Assembly (NCBI RefSeq): GCF_003627815.1
Contig: NZ_CP032698.1
Coordinates: 7,812,001 to 7,876,000 of the forward strand
From: Streptomyces hundungensis
GTDB lineage: Bacteria; Actinomycetota; Actinomycetes; Streptomycetales; Streptomycetaceae
DNA: 64,000 nt
Direction: 5' to 3'
Shown: positions 25,038 through 32,485 of the stretch, piece after piece
Numbering within the stretch: the stretch's first letter is position 1
How the letters are laid out: each line of letters begins with the position of its first letter
The notes under the pieces: generated by a model
Told to the model about the DNA's origin: nothing
Databases searched by the model: none
What the model saw: only the letters and a program-made list of their open reading frames with translations
Program-made: the position numbers and the translations under genes

Positions 25038-25062
25038 CTGCCCTCGGCCGGGCTAGGCATGC
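25038..25062 (-). promoter_or_regulatory. Predicted SigB-type promoter GCAT-N15-GGGCAG
   Basis: On the minus strand GCAT is followed by 15 nt and GGGCAG, 24 nt before the start codon of hydrophobic protein 2, as in copy 1. Transcription would start just upstream of the GGAGG site. Confidence 0.5.
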
Positions 25063-25125
25063 GCTTAGATTTACGTGTTTCTTATCGGCACTGGTGGGAA
25101 CCTGCTCGATGATTCCGGTTCGACG

Positions 25126-25938
25126 TCAGGCCGCGATCTGGTGGCCCGGCTCATACAGGGCCTGTTCGCGAATGCGGGCGCAGGTGCGGGTGATGAGGCG
25201 GGACACATGCATCTGCGAGAGCCCGAGTTCTTCCGCGATGGCATTCTGCGTCTTGTCCTGGAAGAACCGCATATAGAGGATGCGGCTCTCGCGTTCGGGC
25301 AGGGCCTGGAGCGCGGGCTTCACCGCCTCGCGCGCCTCGACGGTGTCGAAGTTGTCGTCGGTGGCGCCGAGGGTGTCGGCCAGGTTGCGGCCGTCGTCGC
25401 CGGGCGCGGACTGGAGCTCCGCGTCGAGCGAGAGCGCGGAGTACGAGTTGAGAGCCTCCAGCCCGTCATGGACGTCGTCCTCGCTCAGCCCGCACTGCAC
25501 GGCGAGTTGGGCCAGGGTGGGTTCACCGGCCTGGCAGGCCTGGAGCTCGCGACGTGCGACGCGTACCCGGTTACGGAGTTCCTGGACGCGGCGCGGAACG
25601 TGCATGGCCCACGCGTGGTCGCGGAAGTGCCGCTTGATCTCGCCGTTGATCGTCGGAATCGCGAACGCCTCGAAGGCCCCTCGCGCCACCTCGTACCGGT
25701 CGATCGCCTTGACGAGGCCGAGGGCGGCGACCTGACGCAGATCATCGCTGTCCTCGCCACGGTTGCGGTACTTGCCCGCAAGACGCTGCGACATCGGCAG
25801 CCACGCCTTCACCAACTGGCCGCGCAGCATCTCGCGTTCGGGTCCCTCGCGCAGAACCCGCAGGCGCTCGAAGGCGTCGGCCGTGTCGGGCGCGTCCGCA
25901 TGGGAGCGGACGATGTTCGTGGATGAGGGAGTGGCCAT
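25126..25938 (-). CDS. SigB/SigF-family alternative sigma factor, second copy
   Basis: The 270-residue product has region 2 (DSDDLRQVAALGLVKAIDRY, FEAFAIPTINGEIKRHFRD), region 3 (VPRRVQELRNRVRVARREL, PTLAQLAVQCGLSEDDV) and region 4 (NAIAEELGLSQMHVSRLI). It belongs to the same stress-sigma group as the product of 15572 but is clearly divergent from it. ATG 25938 has AGGAG at about 8 nt; that site overlaps the TAG of a short upstream ORF. Its promoter candidate is at 26063, and the block downstream of it recurs before the DUF6381 gene. No anti-sigma gene is adjacent. Confidence 0.92.
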   Translation of the reverse strand: MATPSSTNIVRSHADAPDTADAFERLRVLREGPEREMLRGQLVKAWLPMSQRLAGKYRNRGEDSDDLRQVAALGLVKAIDRYEVARGAFEAFAIPTINGEIKRHFRDHAWAMHVPRRVQELRNRVRVARRELQACQAGEPTLAQLAVQCGLSEDDVHDGLEALNSYSALSLDAELQSAPGDDGRNLADTLGATDDNFDTVEAREAVKPALQALPERESRILYMRFFQDKTQNAIAEELGLSQMHVSRLITRTCARIREQALYEPGHQIAA

Positions 25939-25948
25939 GGTGTTGCTC

Positions 25949-26053
25949 CTAGGGCCGCGTGGTCGGGGGATTGACCACGGAAGCCACGCGCCACGTGTGG
26001 ACAGAGCACACCCACGGTGGGACTTCCGCAGACGTGCCTCCGGTCCGAAGCAC
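25949..26053 (-). CDS. Possible leaderless upstream ORF (34 codons) of sigma gene
   Basis: A GTG lies 9 nt downstream of the predicted -10 (GGGCAA), so the transcript would begin at or next to it. The frame starts VLRTGGTSAEV and stops with TAG at 25951-25949, where the TAG merges into the AGGAG site of the sigma gene 10 nt before its ATG. The first nine codons recur before the DUF6381 gene with changes mainly at codon third positions. It is inferred; expression is not shown. Confidence 0.4.
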   Translation of the reverse strand: MLRTGGTSAEVPPWVCSVHTWRVASVVNPPTTRP

Positions 26054-26062
26054 AACCCGCGC

Positions 26063-26087
26063 TTGCCCCCGAACCCCGGCCCTAAAC
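26063..26087 (-). promoter_or_regulatory. SigB-type promoter GTTT-N15-GGGCAA
   Basis: On the minus strand GTTT (26087-26084) is followed by 15 nt and GGGCAA (26068-26063). A 52-bp region from here to 26036 aligns without gaps to 56055-56106, ending in a 21-bp identical block. Confidence 0.65.
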
Positions 26088-26149
26088 AACGCGAATGGGT
26101 GATGCTCGGGCCCGATGGAGCACCTCGATCCGACACCACCGGCGACATG

Positions 26150-26189
26150 CGAAGAGGCCCGGATCCAGTACTGGATCCGGGCCTCTTCG
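26150..26189 (-). terminator. 40-bp perfect palindrome downstream of tRNA
   Basis: Two 20-nt arms (CGAAGAGGCCCGGATCCAGT and its complement) meet without a loop. It begins 6 nt beyond the tRNA 3' end and probably terminates tRNA transcription. Confidence 0.7.
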
Positions 26190-26194
26190 TTCAG

Positions 26195-26268
26195 TAGCGG
26201 GGACAGGATTTGAACCTGCGACCTCTGGGTTATGAGCCCAGCGAGCTACCGAGCTGCTCCACCCCGCG
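26195..26268 (-). tRNA. Initiator tRNA-Met (CAT)
   Basis: The minus-strand sequence starts CGCGGGG and folds into a cloverleaf with D-arm AGCTCGGTAGCT, anticodon loop CTCATAA and T-arm GCAGGTTCAAATCCTGT. Three consecutive G-C pairs at the base of the anticodon loop (GGG/CCC) and the unpaired C1-U72 mark it as the initiator rather than an elongator. The 3' CCA is not encoded. Confidence 0.95.
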
Positions 26269-26360
26269 TCGGTGAACACCACCCTACGCCATTCCGGGGT
26301 GGCTTCCCGCCACACGGTTGATGGATCAATGGTGGTGGGTGAACCGGCGGGCCGTGGGAC

Positions 26361-26627
26361 TCAGCCCGTCGGTTCGTCCGGCACGGGCTGCTCCGGGCGC
26401 TTGCTGCCGGAGTGCGCGGCTCCTCGACGGCCCGTGCCCGCCTCGTCGGTGTCCGGGATCTCGGGATCGGGATCGGGGCGGTCATTGTCGGAGTGTTGTG
26501 GGGAGTCGTCCTCCGCCTCCCACGGGTCGCCGTCCGCGCCGGCCTCTTGATCGGGCAGATCCCTCGGTATCGGCTCGGGCACGGGTGCTCCGGCGTCTCC
26601 GGGTCCTTCGGGCCTGCGGTCGCTCAC
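26361..26627 (-). CDS. Acidic, probably disordered protein
   Basis: The ORF encodes 88 residues, very rich in Pro, Asp and Glu (DRPDPDPEIPDTDEAG), without hydrophobic core or signal. A GTG start at 26627 has AAGGGAG about 11 nt upstream. I know no function. Similar low-complexity acidic proteins occur widely in Streptomyces; a spurious frame remains possible. Confidence 0.5.
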   Translation of the reverse strand: MSDRRPEGPGDAGAPVPEPIPRDLPDQEAGADGDPWEAEDDSPQHSDNDRPDPDPEIPDTDEAGTGRRGAAHSGSKRPEQPVPDEPTG

Positions 26628-26758
26628 GATGGGGTACTCCCTTTCCGTCGGCGCTTCGTTCCGCACCGCGTACCCCGGCCCACGCGGCTGACTCGGCCTC
26701 GACGAGTCGGCCGCGTACACCAGGGCCGCGCGGGCCATCCACCTCCTACCCTCGGCCC

Positions 26759-27613
26759 ATGGAAGACATCTGGCACCTTCTGGAGTGCGTCCACGCTCCC
26801 GTCTACTTCGCGCCGGAAACGGGCCCCGCCTACACCGCTGCCGGGGCGGGACTCAAGGGCTTCTGGATGGGGTACGTCGCCTCGCGCGCGGCGGCGCTCG
26901 GCGCGGCCGCACCGGAGGTGGTGACGGCCGCGTTCTACAACTTCGCCCCGGCGCGTATCGCCCGCGCCCTTCCCGACGCCTGGCACCGCTGTCCGCCCGC
27001 GACCGTACTGGCGGCGCGACGTGACGTGGCCGACCGGTGCCTGCGCCGCCTGCTCGGGGAGCTCGTCGACGCTCCCGAGATCGCCGAGGCCGCCGAGCTC
27101 GGACGCCGCGCCGTACGTGAACTACCCACCGCTGGGCGGGTGTTGTTCGCCGCGCATGCCGCGGTGTCGATGCCCGACGAGCCCCACCTCATGGTGTGGT
27201 GGGCCGCCACCGCGCTCCGTGAATTCCGTGGCGACGGGCATGTGGCGGCCCTGCTCGCGGCCGGGGTCGACGGCTGCGAGGCGAACGTGATCAGCGTGGC
27301 GTGGGGCCTCGCACCGCCGGAGCAGCGCCTCAACCGCGGCTGGAGCGAGACGGAGTGGCGTGCCGCGCACGAGCGCCTGCGCGCGCGTGGCGTACTCGCC
27401 GCCGACGGTACGCCCACGGCCCGAGGGCGCCGGGAGCGGGCCGCGATCGAGGCCACCACGGACCGCCTGGCCGAGCCTCTCGTGGACGTACTGGGCCCGG
27501 ACGGCAGGGACAGGCTCGCCGCGTGCCTCGACCCGCTCGCGCGACGGATCGTCGCGGAGGGCGGCGTGCCGTTTCCCAATGCGATGGGGCTCCCGCCGCT
27601 GCGGCCCGGGTAG
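26759..27613 (+). CDS. SCO6745-family (SalK-like) conserved protein
   Basis: The 284-residue helical protein has the family's typical features: an N-terminal LLECVHAPVYFAPE, the GFWMGYVASRAAALG segment, AFYNFAPARIARALPDAW and later WWAATALREFRGDGHVAAL. The C-terminal part has a winged-helix look (WSETEWRAAHERLRARGVL). Members are often annotated as SCO6745 or SalK family and have no proven biochemical role. The start at ATG 26759 gives the family N-terminus. Confidence 0.8.
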   Translation: MEDIWHLLECVHAPVYFAPETGPAYTAAGAGLKGFWMGYVASRAAALGAAAPEVVTAAFYNFAPARIARALPDAWHRCPPATVLAARRDVADRCLRRLLGELVDAPEIAEAAELGRRAVRELPTAGRVLFAAHAAVSMPDEPHLMVWWAATALREFRGDGHVAALLAAGVDGCEANVISVAWGLAPPEQRLNRGWSETEWRAAHERLRARGVLAADGTPTARGRRERAAIEATTDRLAEPLVDVLGPDGRDRLAACLDPLARRIVAEGGVPFPNAMGLPPLRPG

Positions 27614-27622
27614 ACGGGGATT

Positions 27623-27892
27623 TCAGTGGCGGCGCAGGGTGACGAGCAAAGCGGTGGTGATGGCGGCGAGGGCGATGCAGAGCAGAAGCGTGCGGGCCCG
27701 GCTCGCGAGCCTGTCGACCGCGGGGGCCGGTTCGGGTTCGGCCGGGGCGTGCCCGTCCCCGGCGGTGCGCAGCAGGTCGCACAACACGCACTGGTCGGCC
27801 GGGCGCGTGAGGAGCGGTGTGTCGAGCCAGTAGGCGTCGGACAGGGAAGCGAAGGGCACGGGGGTGCGGCCGTGGGCGCCGGGAGAGGTCAC
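27623..27892 (-). CDS. Single-span membrane protein with CxxC
   Basis: The 89-residue product has a soluble part containing QCVLCDLL (a CxxC pair) followed by a Pro-rich linker. One C-terminal transmembrane helix (TLLLCIALAAITTALLVTL) ends in RRH. This topology suggests a tail-anchored protein. The GTG start (27892) lacks a strong ribosome binding site. It is convergent with the SCO6745-family gene. Confidence 0.55.
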   Translation of the reverse strand: MTSPGAHGRTPVPFASLSDAYWLDTPLLTRPADQCVLCDLLRTAGDGHAPAEPEPAPAVDRLASRARTLLLCIALAAITTALLVTLRRH

Positions 27893-28239
27893 GCCCGTTC
27901 AACGGCGCGGGCGGCCCTGCGGGCACGAGAGTTTCCCGAGAGGCCCCGGCCGGCCGCACGGTTTCCGCCATGACCGCAGGCGTCCGCCAAGGAATGTGCG
28001 GGCGTACGGAGATGGTCCAGGTCTCCCAACTGTCTTGCCGATTAAAGGAGTTGCGTCCGTGTCTTGGCCCGTCGCAGCGGCTGAAGTCTTTCGCGCGGAC
28101 CGGCGCGTCCCGGACCGTCCGGATCGGCCTGGTGGAAGCCGGGACGCTTCGGCAGACTTGGGGTGGCGCGCGGGACACGCGGTGGGCGGGGGAGAGCACG
28201 GTGGCAGAGGTGCGGGGCGGCGTGGTGCGTGGAGTGGTC
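27893..28239. other. Leader region of ROK gene with a possible short ORF
   Basis: This 347-bp region holds AAAGGAG at 28044-28050 followed after 8 nt by GTG 28059. That opens a 68-codon frame ending at 28265 inside the ROK gene. The translation is Arg/Gly-rich and unconvincing. No other feature is seen. Confidence 0.3.
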
Positions 28240-29493
28240 ATGGGGGGTACGGCCCGGCCGAGTGACCGCGCGTCGATCCGGCGGACCAACCTCGGTCTCG
28301 TGCTGCGGCTCCTGCGCGACACCGGCCCGCGCTCGCGCGCACAGATCGCGGCGGACACGGGGCTGCCACGCCCGACCGTCACCAATCTCGTCGCCGAACT
28401 GGTCGAGCTGCGCCTCGTGCGCGAGGGGAACTCGCAGCGCGAAGGCGCGGTGGGACGGCCGGGGGTGAGCGTCGAGATCGACGGGCGAGCGGTCTGCGGC
28501 CTGGGCGTGGAGATCAACGCCGATTACGTCAGCGCCGTCGCGCAGTCCCTGGGCGGCGAGCGCGTCTTCGAGCGCCGGATTCCCCTCGACGTCCCGGCGG
28601 CCGGGCCCGACGCGGTGCTGGACGCGACGGCGGAGTTGATCCGCGCGGCCGACGCCGCCGTTACCGCCGCCGACGCACGGCTCGTGGGCGCGGCCCTGGG
28701 CGCGCCCGGCAATGTGGACATCGGCACCGGTCACGTCGTCTACGCCCCGAACATCGGCTGGCGCGGCGTCGCGGCTCTGGCCGAACTGCGGCGCCGTCTG
28801 GGCCGCGACGCGCCCGCGCTCCATCTGGAGAACGACGCGAAGTTGGCCGCCATCGCCGAGTACGTGATCGCTTCCGCAGCCGACATCCACGACCTCATCT
28901 CCCTCACGGGCGAGACCGGCGTCGGCGGCGGCATCATCAGCGGTGGCAGGCTCCTGCGCGGAGCCCGCGGCTTCGCCGGCGAGATCGGCCACATGCAGCT
29001 GGCCCCCGGCGGCCGGCTCTGCAACTGCGGTCGACGCGGCTGCTGGGAGACCCTGGTCGGCCTCGGCGCGCTGCTGCGCCACGCCGCGGACCCGGACGAC
29101 CCCGTCCACGACGCGTCCCTGGACGTCGCCTCCCGCCTCGACGACCTGCGCCGACGCGCCGAGGCGGGCGACGCCCGCACGCTCGGCGCGCTCGACCGCC
29201 TCGCCGACGACCTCAGCCTCGGCATCGCGCTCCTGGTCGATGTGCTCAACCCCCGCGCGGTCGTACTCGGCGGCTATTTCCCGGTCTTCGCCGACCATGT
29301 GCTGGACCGTGTGCGCGAGGGCGTCGCGCGACGCGTCATGGCCCCGGACTCGGGCGGCTGCGAGATCCTCCCCTCGACGCTCGGCCTCGAAGCCCCGGCC
29401 CGCGGCGGGGCCCAACTCGCCCTGGACGCCGTCTACGAGGACCCGAGCGGCACCGCCGCCGGAGGCCTGCGGCGCGGCGCGCGCCCCTCATAG
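28240..29493 (+). CDS. ROK-family transcriptional regulator
   Basis: The 417-residue product has an N-terminal winged helix (RRTNLGLVLRLL, SRAQIAADTGLPRPTVTNLV) and a ROK sugar-kinase-like body. Visible parts are the phosphate-binding LGVEINADY (replacing the kinase DxGxT), GAALGAPGNVD, LENDAKLAA, TGVGGGIISGG and the zinc site GEIGHMQLAPGG plus CNCGRRGCWE. It should repress sugar-utilisation genes until a sugar ligand binds. An alternative in-frame GTG at 28201 also has a GGGGGAG site. The convergent secreted hydrolase gene ending at 29551 has an ATTAG-N8-CTAAT dyad in its promoter and is a plausible target. Confidence 0.9.
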   Translation: MGGTARPSDRASIRRTNLGLVLRLLRDTGPRSRAQIAADTGLPRPTVTNLVAELVELRLVREGNSQREGAVGRPGVSVEIDGRAVCGLGVEINADYVSAVAQSLGGERVFERRIPLDVPAAGPDAVLDATAELIRAADAAVTAADARLVGAALGAPGNVDIGTGHVVYAPNIGWRGVAALAELRRRLGRDAPALHLENDAKLAAIAEYVIASAADIHDLISLTGETGVGGGIISGGRLLRGARGFAGEIGHMQLAPGGRLCNCGRRGCWETLVGLGALLRHAADPDDPVHDASLDVASRLDDLRRRAEAGDARTLGALDRLADDLSLGIALLVDVLNPRAVVLGGYFPVFADHVLDRVREGVARRVMAPDSGGCEILPSTLGLEAPARGGAQLALDAVYEDPSGTAAGGLRRGARPS

Positions 29494-29572
29494 CCCGTAC
29501 ACCACCGCTCCTGGCCCGTTCAGCACCGCTCGTGGCCCGTACACCGCCCCTCATGGCCCGTACACCTGGAGC
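29491..29572. repeat. 21-bp degenerate tandem repeat between convergent genes
   Basis: Units beginning TRGCCCGT(A/T)CA recur at 29491, 29512, 29533 and (partial) 29554. The array spans the stop codons of both the ROK gene and the hydrolase gene, suggesting slippage-driven extension of gene ends. Confidence 0.75.
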
Positions 29573-32259
29573 GACCAGAGTGAATAGCCGTAACCCGTCC
29601 CGCGCTTCGTGCCGTAGAGGCGCAGATAGCGTCCGTGGCCGGAGAGGCCGGTGAGATCGTCAATGTCCCCGTCGCCGGACGTCGTGGTGCGCAGCGTGGT
29701 CCAGGACTTCGCGTCGTCGGAGACCTGGACCTGGTAGGCCTTGCCGTACGCGGCTTCCCAGGTGAGCTTCACCTCCGCGACCGCCCGGTCGGCCCCGAGG
29801 TCCACCTGGATCCACTGCGCGTCGGAGAACTGGCTGGACCAGCGCGTGGCCCCGTCCCCGTCGACGGCGGAGCTCGCCGGGGTTGCGGCGGACTGGACGC
29901 TCGACGCGGTCGCGGGCCGGTTCAAGGCCAGGTCGGTGTGAGCTGCGGCGACCAGAGTCAGCAGCTGGTCGGCGGAAGGCCGGGTGTCGCCCTGCGTGCC
30001 GGGGTTGTCCCAGTCGCGCACCGGCGCCGTGCTCACGGGCTGAGCCCCCGCCCCCAGGCTGAGGACCAGACCGCTGTACCGGTTGATCAACCGGTACGCG
30101 CCCGTGGGAACGGACGGGCCGCCGGGGGCGGGCGCGTGCACCACCGGTTGCAGGGACCACTGCTGTGCGACCGCCGGCTGTGTGGCGGACCGCGTCAGTG
30201 TGACGCCCGCGCCCCAGGCGCGCCCCGCATCGCCCGAGCCGACCGAAAGCCCTTGCCCCGAAGCGGAGTTGGTGACCGTGTAGAAGCCGTCACCCGTGGC
30301 ATCGAAGCGCCAGCGCTGAGCGGGGGAGGAGGCGTCCGGGGCGGCCGTCCCCAGACCGGAACCGCTCTGCGCGAGGTAGTGACCGCTGCCCGCGCCGATC
30401 TGGTAGGAGGCGCCCGGCACCACGGGGGCCGGAAGGTCCGACGCCGCGTTCGGCGTGATGGTGACGTTCGCGTACTCGCTCGTGTAGGTCGAGCAGTAGA
30501 AGGCGCAGTACGAGCGGAACGTCTTGCCGACTACGGTGGACCCGGTCAGGCTGGCCGGGTCCAGCATCCAGCGGTACCAGGCGGCGTTCGGCTGGTTGGC
30601 GACCAGGCCCATGTCGGTCCACTTCTGCGTGGCCAGGTCGTCGGTGACGTAGAAGTGCAGAGGTGTCTTGGTGTCGGTGGCCTGCGCGATGTTGTTCTGG
30701 GGGGTGCCGATGTACTTGCCGAGGTACGCGCTCCAGGCGACGTTCATCACCGCCAGCTGCGAGTGGTCCGGCATGGCGCCGCGGGCCACCTGGTCGGCGA
30801 CGGTGCCCGTGCTGTCCGGCCGGTAGTCCTCGCCGGGCGTGAGATAGCCGGAGCCGAGGCCCTCCGACGGGATGATGTCGCTCTCGGCGCCGCCGACACC
30901 CGGGGTCCGCCACGCGCCGTCGTACCACTTGGTCCAGGACGAGGACGCCATCTTCCTCGACATGGGGGCCCGCGCGACGTGCTGGAGCCAGATGGTGCCG
31001 CCGCCGGACTTGTCCAGGACGCGCGTGGCGTAGAAGGCGTAGAAGTAGCCCGAGGCGTAGTCGACGAAGAGCCGCTGGTCCCCGTCGCCGTAGTAGTACG
31101 TCTCGTGGGGGAAGGCCGTGGTGTCGGCGCGTGCGGTGCTGAAGGGCGAGGTGATCGCGTGGCCCTGGATCGACCAGGTCGCCCCCCGGTCCTTGGAGAG
31201 CGCGTAGTCGATCGCGTCGTAGTGCAGGCCGTCGCCGAAGGGCTGCGGCGTGAACTCGTTGTGCACCAGGCCGTACCACCAGCCGGTGTCCGGATCGACC
31301 CACACCCCGCTCAGATCACAGAAATTGCGCTGCGTATACCCGGAGGAGGCGGGGGCGTTGGTGGCGGTGCGGCCGGTGGGGCTGTTGTTGCACCGCCAGG
31401 TGGTGTCGGCGTTGCTGTCCGCGGGGTTGGCGGGATCGGAGGCGTTGCTGACCGGCGCGAGGGTGACGTTGTCGAAGTTCTGACCGGTGAAGAAGTTCCA
31501 CTGCCGACTGTCCTTGGCGCCGTACAGGGCGTGGGACTGCTGGTAGTAGAACCGCCCGTCGCGGTCGGTGAACGGGACCGCGGGGATGTCGTCGGGGTTG
31601 TCGAACTCGGTCGCCGCCCCGGCCGACAGGCCGTACCGGGCGGACGGCGCGCCCGCCGCGCTCCACTGTTGCGACGCCTTGGACGGGTCGCAGGAGGCCA
31701 GCCCCACGCGAGCCGTCGACGCGGCCGCGCCCTGTACGGCGAGGCACTTGCCCGACTTGACGCTGTAAAGGGTCCTGTCCGGAAGGTACTTGAACCGCTG
31801 GTGTGACGCTTCGGGCGCACAGTCGTACAACTCGACGAGTGTGCCTGTGGCGTTGGAGGCACCCGTGACGTCCAGACACTTGCCGAGCACCGTCACCGCG
31901 CCGTCGTCACGCCAGGTGAACTGCTGGGCCGCTGTGCCGTTGCACCCGTAGAGCCGGATGGGATTGCCGTTGGCGGTTGCGGCGTCGGCGTCGTCCAGAC
32001 ACCAGCCGCCCACCGTGATCGTGCCTGAGCCTGTGCCTGTGATCGTGCCCATGCTCGTGGCGGCGTTCGTGCCCGTACGGCTCGTCGCGCCCGTATCGCT
32101 CACCGCGCCCGTATCGCTCACCGCGCCCGCGCCGCTCGCCGGGCCCACCGGAGCGGCCGTCGCGGACGCCAGAGGCAACCCCGCGAACGCCAGGCCCATG
32201 ACGGCACCGACCCCGACACGCCGGCCCCTCGCGCCCCAGCGTGATCCCCACCGTCTCAT
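29551..32259 (-). CDS. Large secreted beta-propeller hydrolase with ricin-lectin and discoidin modules
   Basis: The 902-residue product has a twin-Arg-containing basic start and a hydrophobic core ending in ASATAAP. A ricin-type beta-trefoil follows (about 85-205; WCLDD, GKCLDV, GKCLAV and QQW motifs). The central domain is of the five-bladed sialidase/GH43-like kind (DLSGVWVDPDTGWWYGLVH, RLFVDYASGYFYAFYA, NIAQATDTKTPLHFYVTDD). A second ricin-like region comes at about 620-760, and the last 125 residues are a discoidin module. The catalytic family is not certain. ATG 32259 is chosen: GGAGG precedes it by about 9 nt, while the GTG at 32268 abuts the site. A dyad at 32286 lies 26 nt upstream. 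Confidence 0.8.
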   Translation of the reverse strand: MRRWGSRWGARGRRVGVGAVMGLAFAGLPLASATAAPVGPASGAGAVSDTGAVSDTGATSRTGTNAATSMGTITGTGSGTITVGGWCLDDADAATANGNPIRLYGCNGTAAQQFTWRDDGAVTVLGKCLDVTGASNATGTLVELYDCAPEASHQRFKYLPDRTLYSVKSGKCLAVQGAAASTARVGLASCDPSKASQQWSAAGAPSARYGLSAGAATEFDNPDDIPAVPFTDRDGRFYYQQSHALYGAKDSRQWNFFTGQNFDNVTLAPVSNASDPANPADSNADTTWRCNNSPTGRTATNAPASSGYTQRNFCDLSGVWVDPDTGWWYGLVHNEFTPQPFGDGLHYDAIDYALSKDRGATWSIQGHAITSPFSTARADTTAFPHETYYYGDGDQRLFVDYASGYFYAFYATRVLDKSGGGTIWLQHVARAPMSRKMASSSWTKWYDGAWRTPGVGGAESDIIPSEGLGSGYLTPGEDYRPDSTGTVADQVARGAMPDHSQLAVMNVAWSAYLGKYIGTPQNNIAQATDTKTPLHFYVTDDLATQKWTDMGLVANQPNAAWYRWMLDPASLTGSTVVGKTFRSYCAFYCSTYTSEYANVTITPNAASDLPAPVVPGASYQIGAGSGHYLAQSGSGLGTAAPDASSPAQRWRFDATGDGFYTVTNSASGQGLSVGSGDAGRAWGAGVTLTRSATQPAVAQQWSLQPVVHAPAPGGPSVPTGAYRLINRYSGLVLSLGAGAQPVSTAPVRDWDNPGTQGDTRPSADQLLTLVAAAHTDLALNRPATASSVQSAATPASSAVDGDGATRWSSQFSDAQWIQVDLGADRAVAEVKLTWEAAYGKAYQVQVSDDAKSWTTLRTTTSGDGDIDDLTGLSGHGRYLRLYGTKRGTGYGYSLWSLQVYGP

Positions 32260-32285
32260 GGCCGTCACCCTCCTCCATTATTTTG

Positions 32286-32303
32286 ATTAGCATCAGAACT
32301 AAT
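32286..32303. promoter_or_regulatory. ROK-type operator candidate ATTAG-N8-CTAAT
   Basis: An AT-rich 18-bp dyad in otherwise GC-rich DNA sits just upstream of the secreted hydrolase start. TTAG...CTAA half-sites are known from ROK regulators such as XylR. Confidence 0.45.
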
Positions 32304-32485
32304 TACGCTCCTCGTCAACCCCCTTGCACGGCAAGGCTGTTCAGCCTGATAGGCAAGCGCCCGCCCGCCGGCCGGGTCGGGGTCGGGCGCCGGGTCACCC
32401 CGGATCGTTCCGGATGCCCAGCGAGGCGCCGCCGCCGCTACTTTGTCGACCGCCGCCATCAGACCGAACAGCCCGGGGAGCAACG

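Noticed and set aside
28059-28265. 68-codon frame with a good AAAGGAG site upstream of the ROK gene
   Set aside because: The translation is low-complexity Arg/Gly-rich and overlaps the ROK start; kept only as a note in the leader region.
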